From positions 1-51,254 of the forward strand of contig CALUHX010000018.1 of NCBI GenBank assembly GCA_944320555.1: a stretch of DNA of 51,254 nt, written 5' to 3'. Position numbers and translations under genes: made by a program. How positions within the stretch are numbered: the first letter of the stretch is position 1; the number at the start of each line of letters is the position of its first letter. Shown piece after piece: positions 15,326-24,790 of this stretch. This DNA comes from an uncultured Butyricimonas sp. (GTDB lineage Bacteria > Bacteroidota > Bacteroidia > Bacteroidales > Marinifilaceae). The notes beneath the pieces are model-generated. The model saw only the letters and a program-made list of their open reading frames with translations, made no database searches and was not told the origin of the DNA.

Positions 15326-16135
15326 ATGGAAGAAGACATCATATTTGACGACAATTTCAAAAGAATGAACAACAAAAACATTCATTTGTATTGCACGCAC
15401 GCCTTGTGCCATGAAGGAGAGGCTTCATTTCTATTGGCTGAAAAATCGTTCCACATGAAACAAGGCGATTGCATTATTCTCCCGCATAATGAACTGGTGA
15501 GCGAAATCACGGAAACAAAAGACTTCAAGGCAACCATTGTTTATATCTCCAATCACTTTTTGCTCAACAATATGCCAAAAAACGAATACGACGTGATTGG
15601 AAAATTGACTTTGCTGCGCAATCCCATCATTCCTTTGACCAAGGCAGGACAACAAATATTCATGGAAGATATTGAAATCATCCGCAAACGAACAGTGAAC
15701 ACCGCTCACCATTTTTACAACGAATTAATGGGTTGTCTCGTAGACACTTTTGTCTTAGACCTTTACGACTTTCACGCCCAAGTCTATGGAAACGCACGCT
15801 TTTCCGGTCAACAGGCATTACTGATGAAACGATTCATTGAGATGTTGAGCAACAAAGAATATCAAAAACACAAGGAAGTTTCTTACTACGCTTCCAAATT
15901 GTGCGTCACACCAAAATATCTCTCAGAAGTCTGCAAAAAAATAAGCGGCTCTACCGCCAACTTTTGGATTGACCATTTCACGATTGTCGCCATCAGCCGT
16001 TTACTCGCAGATAAGTCCTTAGCTTTAAAAGAAATCGCCGAGCAAATGAATTTTTCCTCCCTTTCCTTTTTCAGCCGTTATATGCAACGCCTGCTAAAAG
16101 TGTCACCATCCGAGTATAGAGGAAACAACCTATAA
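15326..16135 (+). CDS. AraC-family transcriptional regulator
   Basis: The 269-residue product has an N-terminal cupin-like ligand domain (EKSFHMKQGDCIILPHNE near 45-65). It ends in a C-terminal AraC double helix-turn-helix (about 170-269), with KLCVTPKYLSEVCKKISG as the first helix-turn-helix and the family end motif FSSLSFFSRYMQRLLKVSPSEYR. The start is ambiguous: ATG 15308 sits almost on the promoter -7 element, and the frame is open further upstream. It is divergent from the two aldo/keto reductases and probably regulates them. Its plus strand is rich in A and C, unlike the genes after 16.6 kb. Confidence 0.88.
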   Translation: MEEDIIFDDNFKRMNNKNIHLYCTHALCHEGEASFLLAEKSFHMKQGDCIILPHNELVSEITETKDFKATIVYISNHFLLNNMPKNEYDVIGKLTLLRNPIIPLTKAGQQIFMEDIEIIRKRTVNTAHHFYNELMGCLVDTFVLDLYDFHAQVYGNARFSGQQALLMKRFIEMLSNKEYQKHKEVSYYASKLCVTPKYLSEVCKKISGSTANFWIDHFTIVAISRLLADKSLALKEIAEQMNFSSLSFFSRYMQRLLKVSPSEYRGNNL

Positions 16136-16171
16136 AGCGCAATTTCATTTCACATTGTCCGCATATCATTT

Positions 16172-16595
16172 TGTGGAAAAATGGGGAAAAGCGGTGGATA
16201 AATTGTGAAGGAAAATAGAGAAGAAAAGAATAACTTTATTTGCAATTAACAGATAGGGGAGAGGTATAGAAATGAAATCGAGAATCGCAAGGAGAGTTAT
16301 TCTTTTTCGCTCGAATTCTTTCCTTGTTTTTCTAACAGGAATCCATCGAGAGAATAAAAACTATTTTTTAAAGCAAGCAATTACTAACTCTTGTGGAAAA
16401 ACCTCACATATCATTTATTGACAGACATATAAAAGCACCGCAAACTGTGAATAACCCAGTCTTCAATATGAATAACGTAACAAACAAACAAACAGCATGA
16501 ATTTATTCCAAAGAATTCACCGCATATTATTTTCCTTATTTTTTGTTTCAAAGAAAAATTAAAAGAGAATATAAATATGACATAGTTGTTGATAA
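16172..16595. other. Candidate chromosomal replication origin (oriC): cluster of DnaA-box-like sites
   Basis: The 16136-16636 gap has no gene. It contains five 9-mers that each differ by one base from TGTGGATAA (complement of the DnaA box TTATCCACA), all in the same orientation. They lie at 16172-16180 and 16392-16400 (TGTGGAAAA), 16193-16201 (GGTGGATAA), 16446-16454 (TGTGAATAA) and 16587-16595 (TGTTGATAA). Under equal base use about 0.05 such sites per strand would be expected in 480 bp; A+T richness raises this but not to five. Very A+T-rich stretches between them (for example 16351-16372 and 16525-16580) could serve as an unwinding region. Strand composition switches across the gap, and a parS-like site lies 8 kb away. 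No exact box is present, so this remains a prediction. Confidence 0.5.
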
Positions 16596-16600
16596 CTTCG

Positions 16601-16608
16601 TACTTTTG
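16601..16608 (+). promoter_or_regulatory. -7 promoter element for the flippase gene
   Basis: TACTTTTG lies 28 bp before the ATG at 16637 and fits TAnnTTTG. The upstream TTG at 16586-16588 overlaps the last DnaA-box-like site and is closer than the usual spacing. Confidence 0.5.
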
Positions 16609-16636
16609 TCTTTCGCAAAACAAAAAGCTAGGTTTT

Positions 16637-18118
16637 ATGAATCCTATAAAAAAGTTGATGGGGGAGACCGTGATTTATGGTTTCTCCACAATATTGGGGA
16701 GGTTTATCAATTGGTTGCTGGTACCACTATACACCCGGGTACTATCGGAAGCGGACAATGGCATATTCACGAATTTGATGGGATATGTGGCTTTGTTGGT
16801 CGTGCTGTTGACATACGGGACGGAGACGGGATTCTTTCGTTTTGCCACAAAAGACAATAAGAACAGGGTGTTCTCGACCTTGCTGACCTCATTGACATTC
16901 ACCTCCCTGCTCTTTTTGGCGCTTTGTTTTGCTTTTTTGCCCGGGATTGCGAATTTTATAGAAATGCCCGGAAGCGAGACTTATATCAGCCTGTTGGCAG
17001 TGACAGTGGCCATTGACGTGGTGAGCACCTTGCCTTTCGCTTTGTTGCGCTTGGAAGGGAAAGCTTTGCAATTCGGCACCATCAAATTGATTAACATAGG
17101 TATCAATGTCTGCTTAAACTTATTTTTCTATTTACTGTGTCCTTATTTGGAAAAACGGGGCCTTCATGTGCCTTTTTATAATCCGGACGGGGGAGTGGTT
17201 TACATATTTGTTTCCTATCTGGTGGCCTCCGTGTTGACGTTGTTCATGTTGATGCCTTATTTGAGCAGGTTCCGGTTTGTGTTTTCCTGGTCGTTGTTGA
17301 AAGACATTTTGAAATACTCGTTTCCGATTCTTGTGGTCAGTGTGGCGGGCATGATAAACTTGCAGGGAGACAAAATCATGATGCCGAAGATATTGGGAGA
17401 GGGTGAGGAGTCGTGGATTGCCACCGGGATTTACGGAGCGAATTACAAACTGGCTTTGGTGATGTATATATTCACGCAAGGGTTCCGGTTCGCTTTCGAG
17501 CCTTTCTTTTTTAGCTACGCTAAAAACAGCGACTCAAAGAAAGTATACGAAGACGTGTTGCTTTATTTCACGGGATTCGGTCTGATGGTGTTTTTGGGCG
17601 TGATGTATTGGTTGGATTTATTGAAATATTTCATACCCGAGAATTACCACGAAGGATTGGTCATATTGCCTATTGTTTTGATGGCCAATTTGTTCCAAGG
17701 GATGTATTATTCACTTTCGCTGTGGTATAAATTGACGGACAAGACGATTTACGGCGCTGTGATGGCTGTCATAGGTTGCGTGATCACGATAGGGGGGAAC
17801 TTGTTGTTTTTAAAAAAATGCGGATACATAGCTTCCGCTTATTCCGTGTTCACCTGTTTTCTTGTGATGACAATCATCTCTTTTTTCTTGGGCAGACATT
17901 TCTACCGGATAAACTACGACGTGCCTAAAATCATTTTCTATTTTGTAATTTGTCTTATATTTTATTTTGCGGGAGAGAAGATAAAACTTGACAGCAATTT
18001 GTTAACCTGCTTGGTCAGAACTCCTTTACTATTGCTTTTCATTTTTATCTTTGTGAAGAGAGAGATGAGTTTTTTGCTTACAAAACAGTTCATACGCGGA
18101 TTAGTTCATAAAAAATGA
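16637..18118 (+). CDS. Polysaccharide biosynthesis flippase (Wzx/MATE-like)
   Basis: This 493-residue polytopic membrane protein has about 12-14 hydrophobic segments. It starts MNPIKKLMGETVIYGFSTIL, the usual beginning of Bacteroidales lipopolysaccharide/O-antigen flippases, with LVPLYTRVLSE shortly after. It likely moves lipid-linked oligosaccharide across the inner membrane. The frame is open upstream to 16586, but the ATG at 16637 follows the promoter element and matches the conserved N-terminus. It heads a same-strand run (dut, TPR, DUF4292, EnvC-like, ybeY, mnmG) that I know as conserved in this order. The coding strand is rich in G and T, in contrast to the AraC gene just before the gap. 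Confidence 0.85.
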   Translation: MNPIKKLMGETVIYGFSTILGRFINWLLVPLYTRVLSEADNGIFTNLMGYVALLVVLLTYGTETGFFRFATKDNKNRVFSTLLTSLTFTSLLFLALCFAFLPGIANFIEMPGSETYISLLAVTVAIDVVSTLPFALLRLEGKALQFGTIKLINIGINVCLNLFFYLLCPYLEKRGLHVPFYNPDGGVVYIFVSYLVASVLTLFMLMPYLSRFRFVFSWSLLKDILKYSFPILVVSVAGMINLQGDKIMMPKILGEGEESWIATGIYGANYKLALVMYIFTQGFRFAFEPFFFSYAKNSDSKKVYEDVLLYFTGFGLMVFLGVMYWLDLLKYFIPENYHEGLVILPIVLMANLFQGMYYSLSLWYKLTDKTIYGAVMAVIGCVITIGGNLLFLKKCGYIASAYSVFTCFLVMTIISFFLGRHFYRINYDVPKIIFYFVICLIFYFAGEKIKLDSNLLTCLVRTPLLLLFIFIFVKREMSFLLTKQFIRGLVHKK

Positions 18119-18172
18119 TTATCTTAGCGGGATTGTAAAAAGAAAACGAACAAAAACGTAACAGTTAAAGGT

Positions 18173-18607
18173 ATGAAAATAAAGGTGGTGAACAAATCGA
18201 AGCACGCGCTTCCCGAATATAAGACGAAATCGTCGGCCGGAATGGATATATGTGCCAACTTGGAAGAGCCAATCATGCTGAAACCTTTGGAAAGGAAGTT
18301 GGTTCCTACGGGCATTTTTATCGAGTTGCCGGAAGGGTATGAGGCACAGATTCGGCCGCGTAGCGGTTTGGCTTGGAAGGAGGGCATCACAATTTTGAAT
18401 TCCCCCGGCACGGTAGACGCCGATTATCGGGGAGAGATAAAAGTCATTCTGGTCAATCTTTCCCATGAGATGGTGCAGATTAACGACGGGGACAGGATTT
18501 GCCAGATGGTGGTTCAACCCGTCGAGCAGGCGGAGTGGATTCGCGTGGAAGAATTGACGGAGACGGAAAGAGGGGAAGGAGGATTCGGTCACACCGGAAA
18601 ACAATGA
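18173..18607 (+). CDS. dut: Deoxyuridine 5'-triphosphate nucleotidohydrolase
   Basis: This 144-residue trimeric dUTPase hydrolyses dUTP to dUMP and pyrophosphate, which keeps uracil out of DNA and supplies dTMP synthesis. All five motifs are present: SAGMDICA (about 22-29), [11 protein letters not shown] (63-73), [14 protein letters not shown] (80-93, with the catalytic Asp), GDRICQMVV (107-115) and [10 protein letters not shown] at the C-terminus. Length is normal. It follows the flippase by 54 bp and precedes the TPR gene by 9 bp. Confidence 0.97.
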   Translation: MKIKVVNKSKHALPEYKTKSSAGMDICANLEEPIMLKPLERKLVPTGIFIELPEGYEAQIRPRSGLAWKEGITILNSPGTVDADYRGEIKVILVNLSHEMVQINDGDRICQMVVQPVEQAEWIRVEELTETERGEGGFGHTGKQ

Positions 18608-18616
18608 AATGAGAAA

Positions 18617-20353
18617 ATGAGTGTCACGAAGCGTTTAGTTTTATCGGTTTTGTTATTTTTATTTGCTTTCAATTCGTTCGCAGATAAAAAGGAGACGGAG
18701 CATATTTTGACTGAAGATCAGGAGACTCAGTTCAATTATGTTTTTATGGAGGGAGTGCGTTGCAAGATTTTGGGCGATTTGAAATCGGCGATAACTTACT
18801 TTGACCAGTGCATGAAGCTTTACAAGGGGAGCGCGGCGGTCCGTTATGAGCTGGCAAGCATATTGGCTTTGGGAGACGATTTGACATTGCCTTTGCAACT
18901 GATGAGAGAAGCGGTTAAGTTGGAATCCGATAATATTTGGTATAAGTTGTTGCTGGCAAATATTTTGCAAAAAAAGTCCATGATAGACGAGGCTTGTGCG
19001 GTTTATGACGAATTGATAGCCCAGCATCCTGACAGGGAGGATTTTTATTTGGTAGAGACAGGTTTGTACACTTCCGTGGAGAAATGGGAAAAAGCCATTG
19101 AGGTTTTGGACAGGCATGAGGCCCGGTTTGGTTTGAATGAATCTGTCACTGTCGAGAAGGCGAAACTTTACGCCCAATTGAAAGATATAAAGAAAGCCTC
19201 CTCGGAAATCATGAAATTGGTGAAAGCCTATCCGGAAAAAACGGATTATCTGGGGTTGTTGGCTGAATTGTATTTGTCTAATGACGAGGAGAAGAAAGGA
19301 TTGCAGGTGCTGGAGAAAGTGGTGAAGAAAGAGCCTGACAATGGTTTTGCCCAACTGTTCATGGCCGATTATTATTATTCGAAGGGAGACACGGTGGAGT
19401 CGGAGAGGTTATTGAGAAACGTGTTGGTGAACGATCGAGTGGATAACGGTCTGAAGGTTCAATATTTGCTGAAATTGTTGGTCAACCAGAAAGAGTTGAA
19501 TCTTTCGGTGGAGAAGGTGTATGGTTATGAGCGGATTTTGTTGGAAAGGTATCCGGACGATTTGTCCGTTCGCACTTTGAACGCGGATTTTTTGAAACGG
19601 ATGAATCAGTTGGATTTGTGCGTGAAGGAATTGGAGTTTCTGATTTCAAAAGATCCGGACAACTTTGTCGTTTGGGAAGAATTGTTGTTGATGTACAATC
19701 AGATACAGGACACGGCTTCCATGTATGAAAAAGGATTGGAATGTCTTCGCCATTTTCCCAATGAGCCGCTTCCTTATCTGATGGTCAGTCTGCCGTTATT
19801 GTTGGAACGCAATATTGACGGGGCTTTGCTCTATTTGAAGCGGGGGGTGGAACTTGCGGAAGACGGGACGGTCATCAAAGCTCAGTTCTATTCCTATCTG
19901 GGTGATTGTTATTATGAGCAGGACAGTGTGGATTTGGCTTTTAAGATGTATGACGAGGTTTTGAAAATCAATCCCAATGATGTGTTGGTTTTGAACAATT
20001 ACAGCTATTTCCTTGCTTTGCGGGGCGAGCGTCTGGAGGAGGCGGAGGAGATGATTTCGAGAGCCGTCTCTCTGAATCCGAATAACGGCACTTTTCTGGA
20101 CACTTACGCGTGGGTGTTGTTCAAGCGCAAGAATTATTCTTTGGCCAAATTTTATATTCGTTCGGCCATAGAAGACGAGCAATCCGTTTCGGGCGTTTTG
20201 TATGAGCATTACGGAGACATTTTGTATATGAACGGAGAAAAGGAAGAAGCCGTGAAAATGTGGCAAAAGGCGATGCAGGTGGGAGGTGATGTGGAGATTG
20301 ACAAGATTGTGGACAAAATTAAAAATGGTTTACCGACAGATGATGAAGAATAG
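18617..20353 (+). CDS. Tetratricopeptide repeat protein, exported
   Basis: The 578-residue protein has an N-terminal signal peptide (MSVTKRLVLSVLLFLFAFNS, cleavage near FA/DKK). The remainder consists of TPR-type helical pairs, including recognisable units such as GDCYYEQDSVDLAFKMYDEV near 430. TPR arrays act as protein-docking scaffolds, here in the periplasm or at the outer membrane. It lies between dut and a DUF4292 lipoprotein, which overlaps its end by 14 bp. This suggests a shared envelope role, perhaps in outer-membrane or peptidoglycan assembly. The precise partner is unknown. Confidence 0.85.
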   Translation: MSVTKRLVLSVLLFLFAFNSFADKKETEHILTEDQETQFNYVFMEGVRCKILGDLKSAITYFDQCMKLYKGSAAVRYELASILALGDDLTLPLQLMREAVKLESDNIWYKLLLANILQKKSMIDEACAVYDELIAQHPDREDFYLVETGLYTSVEKWEKAIEVLDRHEARFGLNESVTVEKAKLYAQLKDIKKASSEIMKLVKAYPEKTDYLGLLAELYLSNDEEKKGLQVLEKVVKKEPDNGFAQLFMADYYYSKGDTVESERLLRNVLVNDRVDNGLKVQYLLKLLVNQKELNLSVEKVYGYERILLERYPDDLSVRTLNADFLKRMNQLDLCVKELEFLISKDPDNFVVWEELLLMYNQIQDTASMYEKGLECLRHFPNEPLPYLMVSLPLLLERNIDGALLYLKRGVELAEDGTVIKAQFYSYLGDCYYEQDSVDLAFKMYDEVLKINPNDVLVLNNYSYFLALRGERLEEAEEMISRAVSLNPNNGTFLDTYAWVLFKRKNYSLAKFYIRSAIEDEQSVSGVLYEHYGDILYMNGEKEEAVKMWQKAMQVGGDVEIDKIVDKIKNGLPTDDEE

Positions 20354-21197
20354 TTTCGTGCTCATATTGTTGATTGTTTGTTTCGCGTCTTGCCGTTCGA
20401 TTAAGACTGTGGTGAACGAGGAAGTGGAATTGCCTCACATTTCGGAAAGCAGATTGTTTAAAAATGTGGGCGACAGCGCATTGAGTTTTGAAACCCTTTA
20501 TGCCAAAAAAATTGATTTGACCCTGCGCGATAAAGAGAAGTCCAATAGCTTGAAAGCCATGTTGCGAGTGAAGAGGGACAGTTTTATTTGGATTTCCGTC
20601 ACAGCGCCGTTGGGCATAGAAGTGGCGAGAGTGTTGTTTACTCCTGACAGCGTGAAGTTCATAAACGCAAGGGCAAAAGAATATTTGATTTCGGATTATG
20701 GCATTTTTTCGGAAAAGTTTGACGTTAACCTGACTTTCGATTGCTTTCAACGCATATTGACGAATCAATTTTTCGATTTTATTTCTTGCACTTCAACGGT
20801 GGAAAGGGAGAAACGGTATAAACTTGACAAGTCGGGAGAGGACTATGTGCTTTATAGTTTGGAGGAGCGGGCCATTGGCCGCAAATTAAAGCGTTTGTAC
20901 AAAAAGAAGCGGAGAAACAAAGAGTTTACCCTTGTAATGCAAAAAGTGCATGTCAATCCGGACAACTTCAGACTCAATGCCGTTTCGATAGAAGATTTGG
21001 AAGAAAACTTGGAGGTGAGTGTCAGTTACGGGCATTTCAAGGATTTCGGCGGAAAATTGTTTCCGGAACGTTTGTCTTTCAAGTTGCTGTCTGATTCCGA
21101 CGACTTGGAAGTCGTTTTGGATTTCACCCGGTTGGAATTTGACGTGAGTGTTTCGCCTAATTTCAGGATAACGAGTAAGTATAAGAGAATTTATTAG
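20340..21197 (+). CDS. DUF4292 lipoprotein
   Basis: The 285-residue protein starts MMKNSFVLILLIVCFASC, a lipoprotein signal with the modified cysteine at about residue 18 (FASC is an imperfect lipobox). The rest is beta-rich, with repeated patterns such as DSFIWISVTAPLGIEVARVL, resembling the LolA/LolB-like outer-membrane lipoprotein fold seen in DUF4292. The start is either ATG 20340 or 20343; both overlap the TPR gene end. A frame open further upstream lies within the TPR gene and is not used. EnvC-like follows after 2 bp. A lipid- or lipoprotein-carrier role is possible but not shown. Confidence 0.75.
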   Translation: MMKNSFVLILLIVCFASCRSIKTVVNEEVELPHISESRLFKNVGDSALSFETLYAKKIDLTLRDKEKSNSLKAMLRVKRDSFIWISVTAPLGIEVARVLFTPDSVKFINARAKEYLISDYGIFSEKFDVNLTFDCFQRILTNQFFDFISCTSTVEREKRYKLDKSGEDYVLYSLEERAIGRKLKRLYKKKRRNKEFTLVMQKVHVNPDNFRLNAVSIEDLEENLEVSVSYGHFKDFGGKLFPERLSFKLLSDSDDLEVVLDFTRLEFDVSVSPNFRITSKYKRIY

Positions 21198-21199
21198 TT

Positions 21200-22390
21200 A
21201 TGAGAATTTGTCGTTGGATAGGAGTTTTGCTTTTTCTGTTTTGCTTTTCCTCTTCTTTCTCACAGTCGATAGCCGACATGAAAAAGAAACAGGAGAAGAC
21301 GGAAAAAGAGATAGCTTACCTGAATAGGTTGTTGAAAGAAGCCCGGAAAGACAAGTCCGCCACCGTGCAAAAGCTGAATATCATTAATGAAAAGATTTCG
21401 AAGGGAAAAGAGATGTTGAACTCGCTGAACGAGGAAGTGAGTTTTTTGGAGGGCTTGATTGCCGACAATGAGGCACTGAAGAGCAGATTGGAGGGCGACA
21501 GGCAGCGCATGCTGGATTTTTATTCGAAAATGGTTTATGAGACCTGGAAAAAGCGAGGCGAATTCAATAAGTTGATGTATATATTTTCCGCTTCCAGTTT
21601 TCGTCAGGCTTATGCCCGTTATAAATATTTTGAGCAGGTGGGAAACTATTCGAAGAAGCAGTTGCGCAAGATTGAGGTGACGAACGATTCCCTGACCTCA
21701 GTCAATCGCAAGTTGAATGATTTGATTGCCCAAAAGAATGAGATTCATTCTGACATTGTCGCTCAAAACGGCGAATTGATTCGGGAGCAAAATGAGGCCA
21801 ATTCTTATATCTCGGAGTTGAAGAAGAAAGAAAAGGACTTGTCGCGGAAGTTGAAAGCCGAGATGAAGAACAGAGAACGTTTCAGTGCGGAATTGAAGAG
21901 ACTGATAGCCGCGCAGACAAAGAAATCGGGAAGCAAGACATCCGATTACAAGTTGACCCCCGAGGAGAAAATCGTGTCCACGGATTTTGCCAAGAATAAG
22001 GGAAAATTGCCGTGGCCTGTGGAGCAGGGTTTTGTTTCCGAGAAATTTGGAGTGAATGTTCATCCTGTTTTCAAGCAAGTGAAATTGTCCAATGACGGGA
22101 TAACAATCACTACCTCGAAGAACGCGAATGTGCGTAGCGTTTTCGGTGGGGTGGTGACGGAGATTATGTTTATTCCCGGTTACAATAACGTGGTCATCAT
22201 CCGTCACGGCAGCTATTTGACGGTCTATTCCAATTTGGTGGAAGTGTCTGTCAAAAAGGGAGACAATGTGAAAACGAAACAGATGATAGGCAAATTGTCC
22301 GCAAACGAGAAAAGCAACAGCACGTTGAATTTCCAAGTCTGGAAAGACAAGGACAAATTGAATCCCCAGCTTTGGCTGGCTCCTATGTGA
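21200..22390 (+). CDS. EnvC-like murein hydrolase activator with degenerate LytM domain
   Basis: The 396-residue product has a signal peptide (through FSSSFSQ), then a long coiled coil (about 25-245, charged heptads with EKEIAYLNRLLKEARK-like runs), then a C-terminal LytM/M23 domain (about 270-396). The zinc-binding residues of active M23 enzymes are not retained: the usual HxH near the end reads LNFQVWK and the upstream site reads LSNDGITI. It therefore resembles EnvC or NlpD, which do not cut peptidoglycan but activate amidases at division sites. It lies 2 bp after the DUF4292 gene, consistent with an envelope and cell-division operon. Confidence 0.85.
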   Translation: MRICRWIGVLLFLFCFSSSFSQSIADMKKKQEKTEKEIAYLNRLLKEARKDKSATVQKLNIINEKISKGKEMLNSLNEEVSFLEGLIADNEALKSRLEGDRQRMLDFYSKMVYETWKKRGEFNKLMYIFSASSFRQAYARYKYFEQVGNYSKKQLRKIEVTNDSLTSVNRKLNDLIAQKNEIHSDIVAQNGELIREQNEANSYISELKKKEKDLSRKLKAEMKNRERFSAELKRLIAAQTKKSGSKTSDYKLTPEEKIVSTDFAKNKGKLPWPVEQGFVSEKFGVNVHPVFKQVKLSNDGITITTSKNANVRSVFGGVVTEIMFIPGYNNVVIIRHGSYLTVYSNLVEVSVKKGDNVKTKQMIGKLSANEKSNSTLNFQVWKDKDKLNPQLWLAPM

Positions 22391-22474
22391 GGATTGTTTA
22401 AATGGATTATTTGTGGTAAATTCGCTTGTTGAAACGGCAGAGTGGGCGGAATTCTAATTTAATATGAAATTCAG

Positions 22475-22903
22475 ATGGACGAACTTTTCTTTTTTACCGA
22501 GGATTGTGAGATGCCTTCCTTTTTTTCGGAAGAGAAAATAAGGAAGTGGCTCCGGGTTGTCGCAAGCGACTATTCCCGTAAGATTGGAGCTATTTCTTTT
22601 ATTTTTTGCAGTGACCCCTATATCTTGGATGTGAACAGAAAATATTTGAATCACGATTACTACACCGACGTGATTACCTTTGACTATGTCGAGGGGGAAA
22701 TCTTGTCGGGCGACGTGTTTATCAGTTTGGACACGGTGAAGTCCAATTCCGAGGAATACCATACTGCTTACGAAGAGGAATTGAACAGGGTGATTGTCCA
22801 TTCCCTGCTCCATTTAATCGGTTATAAGGACAAAACGGACGAGGACGCGGCTGAGATGCGCTCCAATGAAAATCATTGCTTAGAACTGCTTAAAACGCTT
22901 TGA
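22475..22903 (+). CDS. ybeY: Endoribonuclease/rRNA maturation factor YbeY
   Basis: The 142-residue metal-dependent protein functions in 16S rRNA 3'-end maturation and 70S quality control. The active-site helix reads HSLLHLIGYKDKTDEDAAEM near 109-128. The first two metal-binding His are present, while the third His of the classical HGxLHLxGYDH motif is replaced (GYKD), a change I associate with Bacteroidetes versions. The segment DVITFDYVEGEILSGDVFIS is also typical. Its stop is one base before mnmG, so the two are coupled. Confidence 0.92.
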   Translation: MDELFFFTEDCEMPSFFSEEKIRKWLRVVASDYSRKIGAISFIFCSDPYILDVNRKYLNHDYYTDVITFDYVEGEILSGDVFISLDTVKSNSEEYHTAYEEELNRVIVHSLLHLIGYKDKTDEDAAEMRSNENHCLELLKTL

Positions 22904-22904
22904 T

Positions 22905-24788
22905 ATGCCTGATTTGTTTCCTATTTATGACGTGATTGTGGTCGGGGCGGGACATGCGGGATGCGAGGCTGCCTGCGCGGCGGCGAACTTGGGTTCCAAG
23001 ACATTGCTTATCACATTGGATATGAATAAGATAGCTCAGATGTCTTGTAATCCGGCCATCGGAGGTATCGCTAAAGGACAGATAGTTAGGGAGATAGACG
23101 CTTTGGGCGGTTATACGGGAATTGTCACGGATGCCAGCACGATTCAGTTCAGAATGTTGAATTCGTCGAAGGGGCCGGCCATGTGGAGTCCTCGCGCCCA
23201 GTGCGACCGGATGGTGTTTTCCTTGTGTTGGCGGGATATTCTCGAGCACACGGATAATTTGGATATGTGGCAGGACGACGTGACGGGCCTGTTGATGGAG
23301 CAGGGTAGGGTGGTAGGCGTCGAGACAAAGATGGGAGTCCGTTTTAAGGGGCAGCGGGTAGTGTTGACGACCGGAACCTTTTTGGACGGTCTGATGCATG
23401 TCGGGAGAGTGAGTTTTTCCGGAGGGAGAATATCGGAGCCTGCCTCCTTCGGCTTGTCGAAACAGTTGGCGGATTATGGTTTTACGGTTGGAAGGATGAA
23501 AACGGGTACTCCTGTCCGTATTGACGGGCGTAGCGTGGATTTCTCCAAACTGACGCGTCAAGACGGCGATAATGATTTTCATCGTTTTTCATTTTTGAGT
23601 TTTTCCGTCACGAACGGTTTGGAGAGGCGGCCTTGTTTCATCGGGTACACAAATGAGAAGGTGCATGAGATATTGAGGGAGGGGTTTGCGGACAGTCCGC
23701 TTTTCAATGGAACCATAAAGAGTATCGGTCCTCGTTATTGTCCGAGTATCGAGACAAAGTTGGATACTTTCCCCGGCAAGGACAGCCACCATCTTTTTTT
23801 GGAGCCGGAGGGCGAGACGACCACGGAGTATTATCTGAACGGTTTTTCTTCTTCCTTGCCGTGGGATGTCCAATTGCGGGCGTTGCGCCACATAGAAGGC
23901 TTCGAGAATGTGAGGATATTCCGTCCGGGATATGCGATTGAGTATACTTTCTTCCAACCGACGCAATTGCGTCCGACTTTGGAAACAAAATTGGTGGAAG
24001 GCCTTTATTTTGCCGGTCAGATTAATGGCACTACAGGTTATGAGGAGGCCGCCGCGCAAGGTTTGATGGCTGGCATCAATGCCCACCTTTCTTTGCATGG
24101 GGGAGGGGAGTTCGTGTTGAAAAGGGACCAGGCTTATATTGGCGTGTTGATAGATGATTTGGTGACGAAAGGGGTTGACGAGCCTTACCGCATGTTTACT
24201 TCTCGTGCGGAATATCGCATCTTGTTGCGTCAGGACGATGCGGACGCTCGTTTGACTCCTTTGGGATATTCGATAGGTTTGGTGAAAAGAGACAGGATGC
24301 TTATTTTTGAGGACAAGATGAGGAAACGGGATATGCTTGTCGATTATGTCTCAAATTTGAGTGTGTCTCCGGATGAAATTAACGGGATACTTGAGAACTT
24401 GAATACTTCACCTGTGCGGCAACGGGTGAAACTGGTTGATATAATTTCTCGTCCTCAAGTGACGATGTTCAAATTGAAAGATGACTTTGCCCCTTTGCGG
24501 GAATTTGTTTCGGAGAACCTTTTGCGGGAAGAAATAATTGAGGCGGCGGAAGTGCTGATTAAGTATAGGGGATACATAGAGAGGGAGAAGTTGCTTGCCG
24601 ACAAATTGAGTCGTCTGGAAAATTTGGTGATTGCCGGAAAGTTTGATTATATGAAAATATCTTCGCTTTCTTATGAGGCCCGTCAGAAGTTGACAAAGAT
24701 TAATCCGAGAACGATAGGGCAGGCTTCTCGTATCACGGGGGTCTCTCCGGCGGATATAAGCGTGCTATTAATTTTGCTGGGTCGATAG
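22905..24788 (+). CDS. mnmG: tRNA uridine-5-carboxymethylaminomethyl modification enzyme MnmG (GidA)
   Basis: This 627-residue FAD protein works with MnmE to modify U34 of certain tRNAs. The Rossmann motif VVGAGHAGCEAACAAA lies at residues 12-27. Family signatures include MSCNPAIGGIAKGQIVREID (46-65) and GQINGTTGYEEAAAQG, and the C-terminal helical domain ends with SRITGVSPADISVLLILLGR-type sequence. Length is standard. It follows ybeY by one base. In many bacteria gidA lies near the replication origin, and a parS-like palindrome sits two bases after its stop. Confidence 0.98.
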   Translation: MPDLFPIYDVIVVGAGHAGCEAACAAANLGSKTLLITLDMNKIAQMSCNPAIGGIAKGQIVREIDALGGYTGIVTDASTIQFRMLNSSKGPAMWSPRAQCDRMVFSLCWRDILEHTDNLDMWQDDVTGLLMEQGRVVGVETKMGVRFKGQRVVLTTGTFLDGLMHVGRVSFSGGRISEPASFGLSKQLADYGFTVGRMKTGTPVRIDGRSVDFSKLTRQDGDNDFHRFSFLSFSVTNGLERRPCFIGYTNEKVHEILREGFADSPLFNGTIKSIGPRYCPSIETKLDTFPGKDSHHLFLEPEGETTTEYYLNGFSSSLPWDVQLRALRHIEGFENVRIFRPGYAIEYTFFQPTQLRPTLETKLVEGLYFAGQINGTTGYEEAAAQGLMAGINAHLSLHGGGEFVLKRDQAYIGVLIDDLVTKGVDEPYRMFTSRAEYRILLRQDDADARLTPLGYSIGLVKRDRMLIFEDKMRKRDMLVDYVSNLSVSPDEINGILENLNTSPVRQRVKLVDIISRPQVTMFKLKDDFAPLREFVSENLLREEIIEAAEVLIKYRGYIEREKLLADKLSRLENLVIAGKFDYMKISSLSYEARQKLTKINPRTIGQASRITGVSPADISVLLILLGR

Positions 24789-24790
24789 AA

